DNA of 64,000 nt from Flavobacterium sp. A45. GTDB lineage: Bacteria > Bacteroidota > Bacteroidia > Flavobacteriales > Flavobacteriaceae. Positions 51,089-60,441 of the stretch are shown one piece after another. The notes beneath the pieces were generated by a model. It was not told where the DNA came from. It saw only the letters and a program-made list of their open reading frames with translations, and made no database searches. How positions within the stretch are numbered: the stretch's first letter is position 1; each line of letters begins with the position of its first letter. Both the position numbers and the translations under genes were made by a program. The stretch is taken from NCBI RefSeq assembly GCF_002001005.1, contig NZ_MUNX01000059.1, positions 62,001 through 126,000 on the forward strand, given 5' to 3'.

Positions 51089-51277
51089 AGTGTATTGTTT
51101 GATAGTTTTATTCTTCAAAAGACAATCTAAATTAATTAAAAAAACAAAGGAATTGGGAATGAAACCAAAAATCTTGTTATGCAAACGGATTTGCATGAGA
51201 GACCGGAATTCCACGCTTACTGATGTGAATGCATTTTAGAACGCTACCTAAATATCATTAAATTATGTTTCATTTTT

Positions 51278-51346
51278 TTCTCGCAGAGACGCTAAGACGC
51301 AAAGAAAAAGGATTCAAAACTTCGCGCCTTCGCGCCTTTGCGAGAA
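51278..51346. repeat. 69-bp hairpin repeat in the pirin-copA gap
   Basis: TTCTCGCA (51278-51285) and TGCGAGAA (51339-51346) are complementary arms around AGACGCTAAGACGCAAAG and TTCGCGCCTTCGCGCCTT, a repeat type common in Bacteroidota genomes. A relative lies at 39124-39170. The rest of 51089-51514 shows no gene. Confidence 0.6.
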
Positions 51347-51514
51347 CTTGATTTAAAAAGCCTTAGTAAGAGGAAACAATTTCACTATTTCGTCCCCTTC
51401 CAATAATGCTCAAATTAAAACGCTCCAAAGTCATGTAACTCTTTCACAAAAAGTTGTAACTTTTTAGATGATTATCTACTGAACTTTGTTTTGTAAATTA
51501 AAACAAATACAAAA

Positions 51515-53764
51515 ATGACAACCCCTACAGATAAAACATCATCCATTCCTCAGGAAGGCGTGACCACCGTAAAGAAAACGTTTCCAGTTCTAGAAATGTC
51601 TTGTGCTTCCTGTGCTATCGGAGTGGAAACGGCTATACAAATTCAACCCGGAATAGTTAACGCATCGGTCAATTTTGCTACTGCAACTGTAGCAATTGAA
51701 TATTTACCGAACATCATCTCAGTTGTCGAAATCAAGAACGCAGTTCAAATGGCAGGTTATGATTTACTCATCGATGAAGACAGTAAACAGACCGAAACGC
51801 TGGAAGAAATACACGAAAAAAAATTCAGCCAACTGAAAATAAAAACATTTTGGGCTGGATTATTAACGTTACCCGTGGTTGTAATTGGAATGTTTTTTAT
51901 GAATATTCCGTATGCCAACGAAATTATGTGGGTTTTATCGACTCCTGTTGTGGTTTGGTTTGGAAAAAATTTCTTCATCAAAGCTTGGAAACAGGCCAAA
52001 CATCGTTCGGCCAACATGGACACGCTGGTGGCATTGGGAACAGGTGTGGCGTATATTTTTAGCGTATTCAATACTTTGTTTCCTCATTTTTGGCATGAGA
52101 AAGGTTTGCATGCCCACGTATATTTTGAAGCGGCGGCAGTAATTATTACTTTCATTCTGTTAGGAAGATTACTAGAAGAAAAAGCCAAAGGAAACACTTC
52201 ATCGGCCATTAAAAAACTGATGGGATTACAGCCCAAAACGGTAACCATTATTACCAGCGACGAACAACAAAACACGATTTCAATCGACAAAGTAAAGCAA
52301 GGAGATATCATTCTTGTAAAACCAGGAGAACAAATTGCAGTAGACGGAGTTGTTATCAAAGGTAATTCCTATGTGGACGAAAGCATGCTGAGTGGCGAAC
52401 ACGTTCCGCTCCTGAAAAAAGAGAACGAAAAGGTGTATGCAGGTACCATTAACCAAAAAGGAAGTTTTCAATTCCGAGCCGAAAAAGTAGGTTCCGAAAC
52501 GATGCTAGCCAATATCATCAAAATGGTGCAGGAAGCACAGGGAAGCAAAGCTCCGGTTCAAAAACTGGTTGACAAAATAGCGGGAATTTTTGTTCCTATC
52601 GTGATTGTTATAGCCTTGGTTGCTTTTGCTTCATGGGTTATTTTAGGCGGAGAAAATGGTTTTTCTCAAGGATTAATAGCCTTTGCTACTGTTTTGGTGA
52701 TTGCCTGTCCCTGTGCTTTAGGCTTGGCCACTCCAACCGCGATTATGGTCGGAATTGGTAAAGGTGCCGAAAAAGGAATCTTGATTAAAGATGCCGTAAG
52801 TTTGGAACTGTCCAAAAAAGTGAATGCAATTGTTCTCGATAAAACGGGAACCATCACCGAAGGCAAACCAGTTGTAACCGATTCGCAGTGGATTGAAGAA
52901 ACTACAGTTCTAAAACAAATTTTGGTTAGTATCGAAAAGCAATCTGAACATCCTTTGGCGCAAGCCGTAATCAAACATTTTGATAACAATAACAGTATTG
53001 CCTTGGAGCATTTTGAAAGCATTACAGGAAAAGGAGTAGCTGCAAGCGTAGCTGGCAAAATCTATTTGGTTGGAAACCAAAAACTATTGCTCGAAAAGAA
53101 TATTTCGCTTTCAGAAGTACTTATTGAAAAAGCCAATCATTGGAGTGCCGAATCGAAAACAGTAATTTGGTTTTCGAACGATAGTCATTCGATTGCCGTA
53201 ATTGCCATTGCTGATAAAATTAAAGAAACGTCTATTGAGGCTATTCAGCAATTACAGGAATCGGGAATCGCGATTTATATGCTTACTGGTGACAATGAAG
53301 CTACGGCTGCGTCCATTGCACATAAAACGGGTATCACCAACTATAAAGCCGAGGTTTTACCTGAGCAAAAGGCAGCTTTCATAAAACAATTGCAAAGCGA
53401 AGGAAAGATTGTGGCGATGGTCGGAGACGGAATCAACGACAGTACCGCTTTGGCGCAAGCCGACGTGAGCATTGCGATGGGAAAAGGAAGTGATATTGCT
53501 ATGGATGTGGCAAAAATGACCATCATCTCATCTGACCTTAACAAAATTCCTGAAGCCATAAAACTATCCAAACAAACCGTTGCGACCATTAAACAGAACC
53601 TGTTTTGGGCTTTGTTTTATAATGTCATCGGTATTCCGATAGCGGCGGGTATTTTGTATCCCATCAATGGATTTCTTCTGAATCCGATGATTGCCGGAGC
53701 GGCTATGGCCCTGAGCAGCGTAAGCGTAGTGAGCAACAGCCTTAGATTAAAATGGAAAAAATAA
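51515..53764 (+). CDS. copA: Copper-translocating P1B-type ATPase
   Basis: The 749-residue protein exports Cu(I). It has one N-terminal HMA domain with CASC (30-33), eight TM segments, the actuator TGE-like loop in SMLSGEHVPLLK, the CPC metal site (398-400), the phosphorylated DKTGT (442-446), the P1B HP motif in SEHPLAQAV, and GDGINDSTALAQADV. The C-terminal MA/MB membrane region (NVIGIPIAAGILYP, then AMALSSVSVVSNSLR) matches CopA. It is followed by a small HMA-domain gene (82 bp). Confidence 0.95.
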   Translation: MTTPTDKTSSIPQEGVTTVKKTFPVLEMSCASCAIGVETAIQIQPGIVNASVNFATATVAIEYLPNIISVVEIKNAVQMAGYDLLIDEDSKQTETLEEIHEKKFSQLKIKTFWAGLLTLPVVVIGMFFMNIPYANEIMWVLSTPVVVWFGKNFFIKAWKQAKHRSANMDTLVALGTGVAYIFSVFNTLFPHFWHEKGLHAHVYFEAAAVIITFILLGRLLEEKAKGNTSSAIKKLMGLQPKTVTIITSDEQQNTISIDKVKQGDIILVKPGEQIAVDGVVIKGNSYVDESMLSGEHVPLLKKENEKVYAGTINQKGSFQFRAEKVGSETMLANIIKMVQEAQGSKAPVQKLVDKIAGIFVPIVIVIALVAFASWVILGGENGFSQGLIAFATVLVIACPCALGLATPTAIMVGIGKGAEKGILIKDAVSLELSKKVNAIVLDKTGTITEGKPVVTDSQWIEETTVLKQILVSIEKQSEHPLAQAVIKHFDNNNSIALEHFESITGKGVAASVAGKIYLVGNQKLLLEKNISLSEVLIEKANHWSAESKTVIWFSNDSHSIAVIAIADKIKETSIEAIQQLQESGIAIYMLTGDNEATAASIAHKTGITNYKAEVLPEQKAAFIKQLQSEGKIVAMVGDGINDSTALAQADVSIAMGKGSDIAMDVAKMTIISSDLNKIPEAIKLSKQTVATIKQNLFWALFYNVIGIPIAAGILYPINGFLLNPMIAGAAMALSSVSVVSNSLRLKWKK

Positions 53765-53845
53765 TTTAGCCTTTAGTGATTGGTAAATAGTGACAAGCAA
53801 CTCTGAGACTGAAAAAATTAAAAACAACAATAAATTAAATCAACA

Positions 53846-54079
53846 ATGAACACTAGATCAAACGAAAAAGAAACTTTTATTTTTAAAACAAACATAAACT
53901 GTGCTGGCTGTGTAGCCAAAGTAACTCCTGTTCTGGATACTACCAACGGTATTGAAACTTGGACTGTGGATACAACTAATAGAGATAAAATTCTATCTGT
54001 AATATCCAATGGTATTTCCAAAAGCGAAATTATAGATACCGTTCAAAAAGCGGGATTCAAGATTGAGGACTTAAGTTAA
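53846..54079 (+). CDS. Small HMA-domain (copper chaperone-like) protein
   Basis: The 77 residues form one heavy-metal-associated domain, with metal-binding C-A-G-C in NINCAGCVAKV, a strand (ETWTVDTTNRDKIL) and KSEIIDTVQKAGFKI. The MxCxxC Met is replaced by Asn-Ile-Asn, a common variant. It probably delivers copper to the CopA upstream, with which it is likely cotranscribed. Confidence 0.88.
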   Translation: MNTRSNEKETFIFKTNINCAGCVAKVTPVLDTTNGIETWTVDTTNRDKILSVISNGISKSEIIDTVQKAGFKIEDLS

Positions 54080-54306
54080 ACAATTTTACTCACAAAACTA
54101 CAACTACCTCATTATCAGTTAAAATATTGTTTAATAATAAAAAAAAAAACTACATTTAAATACTATTTACCAATATCAAAAAATCCGTTTTTGAATTAGC
54201 TATTCTCCATTTGCGGAAGTGTCTATTTATAAATTGATACCATCTTGATTCATCATAAAAATAAGTATAAGACGACAAACAGTATAAATTCTTAAAATAA
54301 TCAAGC

Positions 54307-55734
54307 ATGAAATACTTTGCAGACATTCACATTCACCCCACTATGAAATCCTATGGACATAGCTTCCCATCGAAAGAAAATAGCCAAAATCCACTTTCCA
54401 ATAGTTCCATTTGGTATTATGATCCTCCCAATCTTTTTGAAAAACTCATCGATCTTTTAGGCGGAATCGTAAAATACCGGCAGAGTAATTTTTCGGCAAT
54501 GGGTTTTGGCAACACCGGAATTGTATTTGCCTCATTGTATCCCATGGAACGAAGTTTCTTTGACAACAAGCTAAAAACAGGAGACTTCAACGATATGCTT
54601 TTGAATTTCATAACCTCAGTCGGTAAAAACAGGATTGATTATATTCAATCTATCACCGATTACTTTATTGATCTTGAAAATGAATACCATTATCTAAAAC
54701 AATTAGATGGAAAAATAGTTACTCTTGCGGATCGGGCAAACTATCAATATACACTTGCGAAAAATGCAACTCACCTAGATGCGATTCTGAATCAAGATGC
54801 TATTAATGATAAAAAAGTAAGCTCAATAGCTGTATTTATCACCATTGAAGGTGCTCATGCGTTTGGAACAGGAATAAAACCAAAAACGAATCCTGCCGAC
54901 CCAAAACAGGTTCTTACCAATGTAGATAAAGTCAAAAACTGGGAACATCGTCCTGTATTTATCACACTAACGCATCACTTTTACAACGAATTATGCGGTC
55001 ATGCCAAAAGTTTAACGGGTATTGTCAAAAAAGCTACAGACCAAAGTCACGGCATGAACGAGGGATTTACTCAACTAGGTTTGTCAGTTGTTGAAAAGTT
55101 GCTGGACAACTCCAATAACAAAAGAATTCTGATTGACATTAAACACATGAGTAGGAAATCACGACTTGAATATTTTCACCTATTGGAAACAAAATATAAA
55201 AACGAGGAAATCCCTATAATTGTCAGTCATGGCGCTGTAATTGGCAATGAAAAAGACAAACATTTATTTCTTCAGGAAGACATTAATTTTTATGATGATG
55301 AAATAATTAAAATCGCTGAAACCAACGGTTTATTTGGCATACAACTTGACGAAAGACGCATCGTCGCAGCTGGAGATGCTGAATTAAAAAAATCACATCG
55401 TCTTGAAAGAAGAAAAGTTTTATTTCATTCTTCCGTTTTAATCTGGAGACAAATACAACATATTGCCGAATTATTGGACTCCAAAGGTCTTTTTGCTTGG
55501 GGAATTCAAAGCCTTGGCAGTGATTTTGATGGAATGATTAATCCTCTCAACGGATATTGGACGGTAGAAAACTACCCTACTCTTTCGGATTACCTCTTAA
55601 TACAGGCCCATAACTACAGGAAAGACTTCCCAAGCAACTTAACTCAAAATCATAACCGAATTGATCCAGAAGAAATCGTTGACCGTATAATGGGTATTAA
55701 TACGTATCAGTTTGTACAGAAAAACTATCATTAA
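54307..55734 (+). CDS. Membrane-dipeptidase-like (peptidase M19) metal hydrolase
   Basis: The 475 residues show the amidohydrolase/M19 zinc site: FADIHIHPTMKSYG (D-x-H), TIEGAHAFGTG (bridging Glu), LTHHFYNELCG, DIKHMSRKSRLEYF and IVSHGAVIGNE (His ligands), and GSDFDGMINPL (Asp near the end). This order is that of renal dipeptidase-like enzymes. Length is greater than usual owing to inserts around 60-130. No signal peptide is seen, so it acts in the cytoplasm. Substrate unknown. Confidence 0.8.
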   Translation: MKYFADIHIHPTMKSYGHSFPSKENSQNPLSNSSIWYYDPPNLFEKLIDLLGGIVKYRQSNFSAMGFGNTGIVFASLYPMERSFFDNKLKTGDFNDMLLNFITSVGKNRIDYIQSITDYFIDLENEYHYLKQLDGKIVTLADRANYQYTLAKNATHLDAILNQDAINDKKVSSIAVFITIEGAHAFGTGIKPKTNPADPKQVLTNVDKVKNWEHRPVFITLTHHFYNELCGHAKSLTGIVKKATDQSHGMNEGFTQLGLSVVEKLLDNSNNKRILIDIKHMSRKSRLEYFHLLETKYKNEEIPIIVSHGAVIGNEKDKHLFLQEDINFYDDEIIKIAETNGLFGIQLDERRIVAAGDAELKKSHRLERRKVLFHSSVLIWRQIQHIAELLDSKGLFAWGIQSLGSDFDGMINPLNGYWTVENYPTLSDYLLIQAHNYRKDFPSNLTQNHNRIDPEEIVDRIMGINTYQFVQKNYH

Positions 55735-55774
55735 CCTGAGTTCTGTTAGATTTTTTTAGAGCAGAAAAATTAGG

Positions 55775-55900
55775 CATTTTTAGCAGGCATGGGTCCCGCA
55801 CACGAGGCTGAAAGCCGAACTGGCGAAGCAATTCGTTGCAATCTTTTGTACCGAACACCGGCACAAAAGGATTTCCACTGCTACCGGGGCTAAAGTGAAG
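55775..55900. repeat. Dispersed hairpin repeat between convergent genes
   Basis: GGCATGGGTCCCGCACACGA, GGCTGAAAGCCG, a GCAA-TTCG-TTGC hairpin near 55828-55840, and arms ATCTTTTGTACCG / CGGCACAAAAGGAT near 55840-55873, followed by CTACCGGGGCT. Its type is common in flavobacteria and may serve as a terminator between the dipeptidase and ligase genes. Confidence 0.5.
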
Positions 55901-55935
55901 TATTTTGAATTTTTGCAATTATTCCCAAAAAACTA

Positions 55936-57234
55936 TTAAACAACACTCTTCCTATTGTCAAAAAAATGAATTGGTTTTCGGCTCATAGGATTGAAAATAA
56001 TAGGTCTTAATACTTCATTCGTAGTGAATTCAATTTTGGGAGTTACACGCAATTTGGCTCTAAAATGATCTTTTAATTCCTGCAGAAAAATTGGGGTTGG
56101 GTCTTTTACCGCAATCTTTATCAGAATCTCATCTGTTCCCAAATCATTGGTAGCAATTTCAATGATGTAGCTTTCTATGGTATCAAAATCATTCAAAACA
56201 TCGTGCATTGCAGGTGGGTACAAAGTGGTTCCTTTGTATTTTATCATGTGCTGTTTTCTTCCGATAACAGGGCCAACTCGCAATGTATTGCGTCCACATT
56301 GGCAAGGATCAGTGTGAAGCTGAACAATATCTCCCGTTTTAAAACGAACCAAAGGCATCGCTTCTATTCCCAAAGTAGTAAACGTTAGTTCCCCTGACTC
56401 ACCATTTTTTACGGGATTGTTATTTTCATCCAATACTTCCACAATAATCAATTCGGGATGATGATGCCCACCTACTCCGTGCTCACATTCGGTAAAGGCT
56501 GTGCTCATTTCTGTGGAAGCATAAGTGGAGAACAATTTAATTTTCCATTTATCCGATATTTTTTTGGACAATGCATTCATTGTGAAATCTTGGTTTCTAA
56601 GAGATTCACCAATACAAATAGCGCCTTTAACACTGGAATTATTGAAATCAATATTATGATTTTCGGCATATTCAATCATTTTTAGCAAAAAGGAAGGAAC
56701 CGTAATTAAATAAGTCGGTTTGTATTTTAAAATGGAATCCCATTGCAATTCTGGAATTCCGGCACCCACACGGATGACACCCACTTTCATTTTTCGAAGA
56801 CCTAAAAAATAAGCCAATCCTGCCATAAAACGACGATCAATTGTCGTCATCAGCTGCACAATATCACCTTCTTTTATGCCTGCGCAATCAAACGAAATCG
56901 CTTCATTATAAGCCAGTCTGTCCAAATCACTGTCGGTTAACCCAAAAGTAACCGGATCACCCAAAGTTCCAGATGTAGTGGCGTAATCAATAATTTTATG
57001 GGCTGGAACACATAAAAAATCATCATTGTGTTTTTGCAAATCTTCTTTGGTGGTAACTGGCAACTGAGTCAAATCCTCAATTGTTTTTATACTGGTAATA
57101 TCAATATTGTTTTTAGAAAAAAGGGAACTGTAAAAAGGGGAATTGACATTCACATAGCGCAAAAGTTCTGCCAATTTTTGTTCCTGAAACGATTTTATTT
57201 CGGCTGTAGTCGCTATTTCTATCTTTGGAATCAT
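55936..57234 (-). CDS. Phenylacetate-CoA ligase-like adenylate-forming enzyme
   Basis: The 432 residues match the PaaK-type AMP-forming ligases: ATTSGTLGDP (85-94, nucleotide-binding loop), FSTYASTEMSTAFTEC (about 235-250), LVRFKTGDIVQLH and RKQHMIKYKGTTLYP, with a C-terminal subdomain. It activates an aromatic or other carboxylic acid as an acyl adenylate and CoA ester. The start overlaps the C45 gene stop by one base (TAATG). In this operon, with an MMPL exporter, FAD oxidoreductase and C45 enzyme, it likely activates the starter acid of a flexirubin-type pigment. Confidence 0.85.
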   Translation of the reverse strand: MIPKIEIATTAEIKSFQEQKLAELLRYVNVNSPFYSSLFSKNNIDITSIKTIEDLTQLPVTTKEDLQKHNDDFLCVPAHKIIDYATTSGTLGDPVTFGLTDSDLDRLAYNEAISFDCAGIKEGDIVQLMTTIDRRFMAGLAYFLGLRKMKVGVIRVGAGIPELQWDSILKYKPTYLITVPSFLLKMIEYAENHNIDFNNSSVKGAICIGESLRNQDFTMNALSKKISDKWKIKLFSTYASTEMSTAFTECEHGVGGHHHPELIIVEVLDENNNPVKNGESGELTFTTLGIEAMPLVRFKTGDIVQLHTDPCQCGRNTLRVGPVIGRKQHMIKYKGTTLYPPAMHDVLNDFDTIESYIIEIATNDLGTDEILIKIAVKDPTPIFLQELKDHFRAKLRVTPKIEFTTNEVLRPIIFNPMSRKPIHFFDNRKSVV

Positions 57235-58901
57235 TATCGTTTTCTTTTTATTTTCTTTAAATAGTTGGTAATCTCTTCTTTTTCAGGAAGCGTAGTGATT
57301 TCTTTGGTCAATGCTTTTTCAAATTGCTCTTGAGCCAAAACGTATTTTTTATTTTGATAAAAGTACAATCCTACTTTATAATAAACAACCCAATAATCAG
57401 GATTTAAAGATTGATAATTTCCAATGAAATCTGAAGGTAAATCCTGTTTCATTTCCAAAAACAAATCCATTTTTTTATCCTCAATCCGAAACTGCTCATA
57501 GTTTTGATAGGCAATCGTTTCTAGAAATGGATCCTTGGCAATATTTCTAGTTTCATCTTCTAATGAAACTATACTGTCATTTACTTTTCTGTTTTTAAAA
57601 ATGGCATTCAAATCATAACAGACAAATTCACCCAATTGATAGGGACTCGAAGATACCCAAACTAATCTTTTTGAAGGTTGAAACACAATTCCGTGATGTG
57701 CCAATAAATGGTTTAATGCTTTATCGTTCCCGTATCCCAAAGGCTGATTATTCAATCCTTCTTTATTTCGGAGTATGTCAACAGCAATTTCAGGAGTTAT
57801 TTTGGGGTTCCCATCCAGTAATTGAGTCATTCGATCAAAACGATATTGGGAATGACTGTTTTTAATCTGGTCTTTATTTCGCTCATTTTCTTTTAAAGCA
57901 TCACTTTGAAAATGATTGGAGCAAACCAACTGATTACCATTCGAAACCTCAAAAACTCCTAAATTATCCGGTGCAATTTCTATCAATACGGCTTTATTGT
58001 CATTGGCACTTCCCACCATAATTGATTCGGAAACAAATACTTTTTTCGCTTTAGCTATTGCAATTGCTTCGTTAATAGTTCTGGCGTATTGCAATATTTC
58101 CCGTGTCACTATTGAAATGGGCGTTTTGGCACTCAACGGAATTTTGGATTTTCCGGCATTGATTGTCAGCGTCAATCCTTCGGAGTTCATACCCGAGCAA
58201 ACGCCTATCATTCCCGGCCAGGTTACCATCATAAACGGATATCCTTCTTTTGGATTGATAAAGGCCACTATTTTATCTTTTGCGAAAGCATCACCTGCAT
58301 AGAAATCAAAATTTCTACCGAGGATTAAGTCCCCGTCTTCCGTTTTATTTCCCCAAACTGCAAAAGAAGTACAACCTACCAAAGCCAGATCATGAACGGC
58401 ATGACCAATATCATGGGCCCCGTGCAAGTACATATCTCTTAAGAAATTTGGTGCAATATAATTTAAATTCTTTGGTGCATATTGGGAAAGCCCGTAGATT
58501 TCGGTTTGATACTCATTGTCAACATTCAAATATAATTTTCGATTATACCAATGTAAAAAGCGTATCATCAAATTCTTTTTAAAATTGGATGGAATCAAAA
58601 CATCTACTCTATCAAAAAAAACATGCTCTTGCTTTTTTAATAAAGAATCGGTCAAACTCCCAATTGCCAAACCGCGTTCCAACGGATCGCCTTCAACATA
58701 GAGCTCCCATAAGTTTTGTTTGTTTTTGAGTAAAAAATTATTGCCGGTGTAAAAAGTAGTGTTGGATTGTTTTGTTACAACGGGAATGGTGTTATTAAAA
58801 CTTGTTATTTCCGGTTGATGGTGCATTGATTTTGAAGTACCACAAGATGCGGCCACAAAAGCCAAAACGATGAAAACAATATGTACAATATATTTCTTCA
58901 T
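57234..58901 (-). CDS. C45-family acyltransferase/peptidase-like lipoprotein
   Basis: The ATG at 58901 (MKKYIVHIV) is preferred to the upstream TTG. A lipoprotein signal ends in VAASC (Cys20). The catalytic domain has LALVGCTSFAVWG, with C177 as the N-terminal nucleophile after self-cleavage, then GDLILGRNFDFYAGD, an INAGKSK segment and SNHFQ, the pattern of the acyl-CoA:6-APA acyltransferase-type (C45) family. A TPR-like C-terminal tail follows (about 500-555). It is a periplasmic or outer-membrane-facing enzyme, and such a gene occurs in flexirubin clusters. It starts 16 bp after the oxidoreductase gene. Confidence 0.82.
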   Translation of the reverse strand: MKKYIVHIVFIVLAFVAASCGTSKSMHHQPEITSFNNTIPVVTKQSNTTFYTGNNFLLKNKQNLWELYVEGDPLERGLAIGSLTDSLLKKQEHVFFDRVDVLIPSNFKKNLMIRFLHWYNRKLYLNVDNEYQTEIYGLSQYAPKNLNYIAPNFLRDMYLHGAHDIGHAVHDLALVGCTSFAVWGNKTEDGDLILGRNFDFYAGDAFAKDKIVAFINPKEGYPFMMVTWPGMIGVCSGMNSEGLTLTINAGKSKIPLSAKTPISIVTREILQYARTINEAIAIAKAKKVFVSESIMVGSANDNKAVLIEIAPDNLGVFEVSNGNQLVCSNHFQSDALKENERNKDQIKNSHSQYRFDRMTQLLDGNPKITPEIAVDILRNKEGLNNQPLGYGNDKALNHLLAHHGIVFQPSKRLVWVSSSPYQLGEFVCYDLNAIFKNRKVNDSIVSLEDETRNIAKDPFLETIAYQNYEQFRIEDKKMDLFLEMKQDLPSDFIGNYQSLNPDYWVVYYKVGLYFYQNKKYVLAQEQFEKALTKEITTLPEKEEITNYLKKIKRKR

Positions 58902-58917
58902 GCACCTCAATTTATCA

Positions 58918-60441
58918 TCAATCCGTCATTTGATTAATTTTGTTGACTAAATATTCCCTGCCCACAATCTCCGAGCAGGTAACAACGGCTCCAATCGTTA
59001 CTCCTAGAACACCATGCATGTTAATGCTTTGACCCGTTAGATAAAGATTATCCAACTTTGTTTTGGAGGGAATAAAAGTTTTCATTGGGTTATTGGAATC
59101 TTTCTCATAACCGTACATATTGCCGTTATGACCGCCAATATAATCCCTGTATGACAATGGGGTCGATGTATGCACCGATTTTATACACGCTGCAATTCCG
59201 GGAAACTTCTTCTCTATTTCTTCGAGAAAACGTTCTGTTTTACGAATTTTAAAAGCTTCATAACTTTCGCCTCTCTCCTTTTCTTCAGCAATTGTGTTGA
59301 AAGTATCTTTCCAAGCCTCTACATCCGAAAATTTCATATACGCTATAAAAGTCATTCCTTCAGCCCAACCATCTTCCTTTTTGGTGGCATTCGCCGAAGC
59401 CAGAAATGCTTTTGGCCAAGTTTCTTCGGTATAGTCTTGAGCGGTCCAAACGTCCTCAGTATTCCTGAAGTGGTAATGATTCCGGTTCAGGTATTTAAAA
59501 GTCTTCGGTTTAAAAACGATATACAGACTAAAAGCCGAAACACCTCCTTCCAAACTCGAAACCCGATTGACAAAAGCTTTCCTAAAATGGTCTTCGCCAG
59601 CCATTTTCAATGTGGTTTTAGGTTCAATATTCGATATGAAATATTGCGCAGAAACACTTTGTCCGTCTTTTATTTTTGCTTTTGTAACAGCATTATCAGC
59701 AACACTTAACTCAAAAACTTCTTTATATTTAAAAGCTACGCCTCCGTACTTCTTCAATTCTTTTATCAACTGTTTTGTTATTTGACTTCCACCGTTAATG
59801 CAACGCCAAGCACTTTGCATAAACGTATTCACCGTCAATGCATGGACATAAAACGGCGATTTGTCCCCCATTCCCGCATATAAAAAGTTACTTCCTGCAA
59901 AAACAGCACGCAATACTTTATTCTCGGTCAATCCATCAATGAACTCTTTGGCATTTATTTCCAAAATATCACTGTCATATTTTCCTTCCGTTCTTAAATT
60001 ATAAAGCGGAAATCCATCACAAGTGCTTACTATTGCTTCGCAATATTTTTCTATGGCTTCTCTTTCCTCAGGAAAATACTGGGTCAGTTGTTTTCTAAAA
60101 TTATCATATCCTTGTGCATGGGGAAATTCTTGCTCATGATTCTCGAAAGAAATCATGTCATATCCATTCTCATCCATTTTCTTGAGATTCAAGCTATCCA
60201 TAATTCCGATATACTTGAAATATTGATATAAATTTTGTCCCTCGCTCAATCCTCCGATGTAATGAATTCCGGTATCAAAAATGGTCTTGTCCCTCACGAA
60301 GGTCTGCAAATTTCCTCCGTATTGATTGTTTTTTTCCAAAACGCAAACACTATAGCCTTCTTTGGCCAAAATGACAGCTGAAACGAGTCCGCCCAAACCG
60401 CTTCCTATTACAACCACGTCATAGTGTTTTTTCATCTTCAT
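58918..60441 (-). CDS. Phytoene desaturase-like FAD oxidoreductase
   Basis: The 507 residues start with an FAD-binding Rossmann motif VVVIGSGLGGLVSAVILAKE (10-29) and EKNNQYGGNLQTF (about 36-48). The C-terminal GHNGNMYGYE and LYLTGQSINMHGVLGVTIG segments match carotenoid isomerase/retinol saturase-type enzymes. Such an enzyme is usual in flexirubin/aryl polyene clusters. The start overlaps the MMPL gene stop (TAATG), so the two are coupled; an internal ATG at 60435 is an alternative. Confidence 0.88.
   Translation of the reverse strand: MKMKKHYDVVVIGSGLGGLVSAVILAKEGYSVCVLEKNNQYGGNLQTFVRDKTIFDTGIHYIGGLSEGQNLYQYFKYIGIMDSLNLKKMDENGYDMISFENHEQEFPHAQGYDNFRKQLTQYFPEEREAIEKYCEAIVSTCDGFPLYNLRTEGKYDSDILEINAKEFIDGLTENKVLRAVFAGSNFLYAGMGDKSPFYVHALTVNTFMQSAWRCINGGSQITKQLIKELKKYGGVAFKYKEVFELSVADNAVTKAKIKDGQSVSAQYFISNIEPKTTLKMAGEDHFRKAFVNRVSSLEGGVSAFSLYIVFKPKTFKYLNRNHYHFRNTEDVWTAQDYTEETWPKAFLASANATKKEDGWAEGMTFIAYMKFSDVEAWKDTFNTIAEEKERGESYEAFKIRKTERFLEEIEKKFPGIAACIKSVHTSTPLSYRDYIGGHNGNMYGYEKDSNNPMKTFIPSKTKLDNLYLTGQSINMHGVLGVTIGAVVTCSEIVGREYLVNKINQMTD

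Noticed and set aside
55697..55918. A 73-codon minus-strand frame after the dipeptidase gene
   Set aside because: It covers the dispersed hairpin repeat at 55775-55900 and overlaps the end of a real gene.
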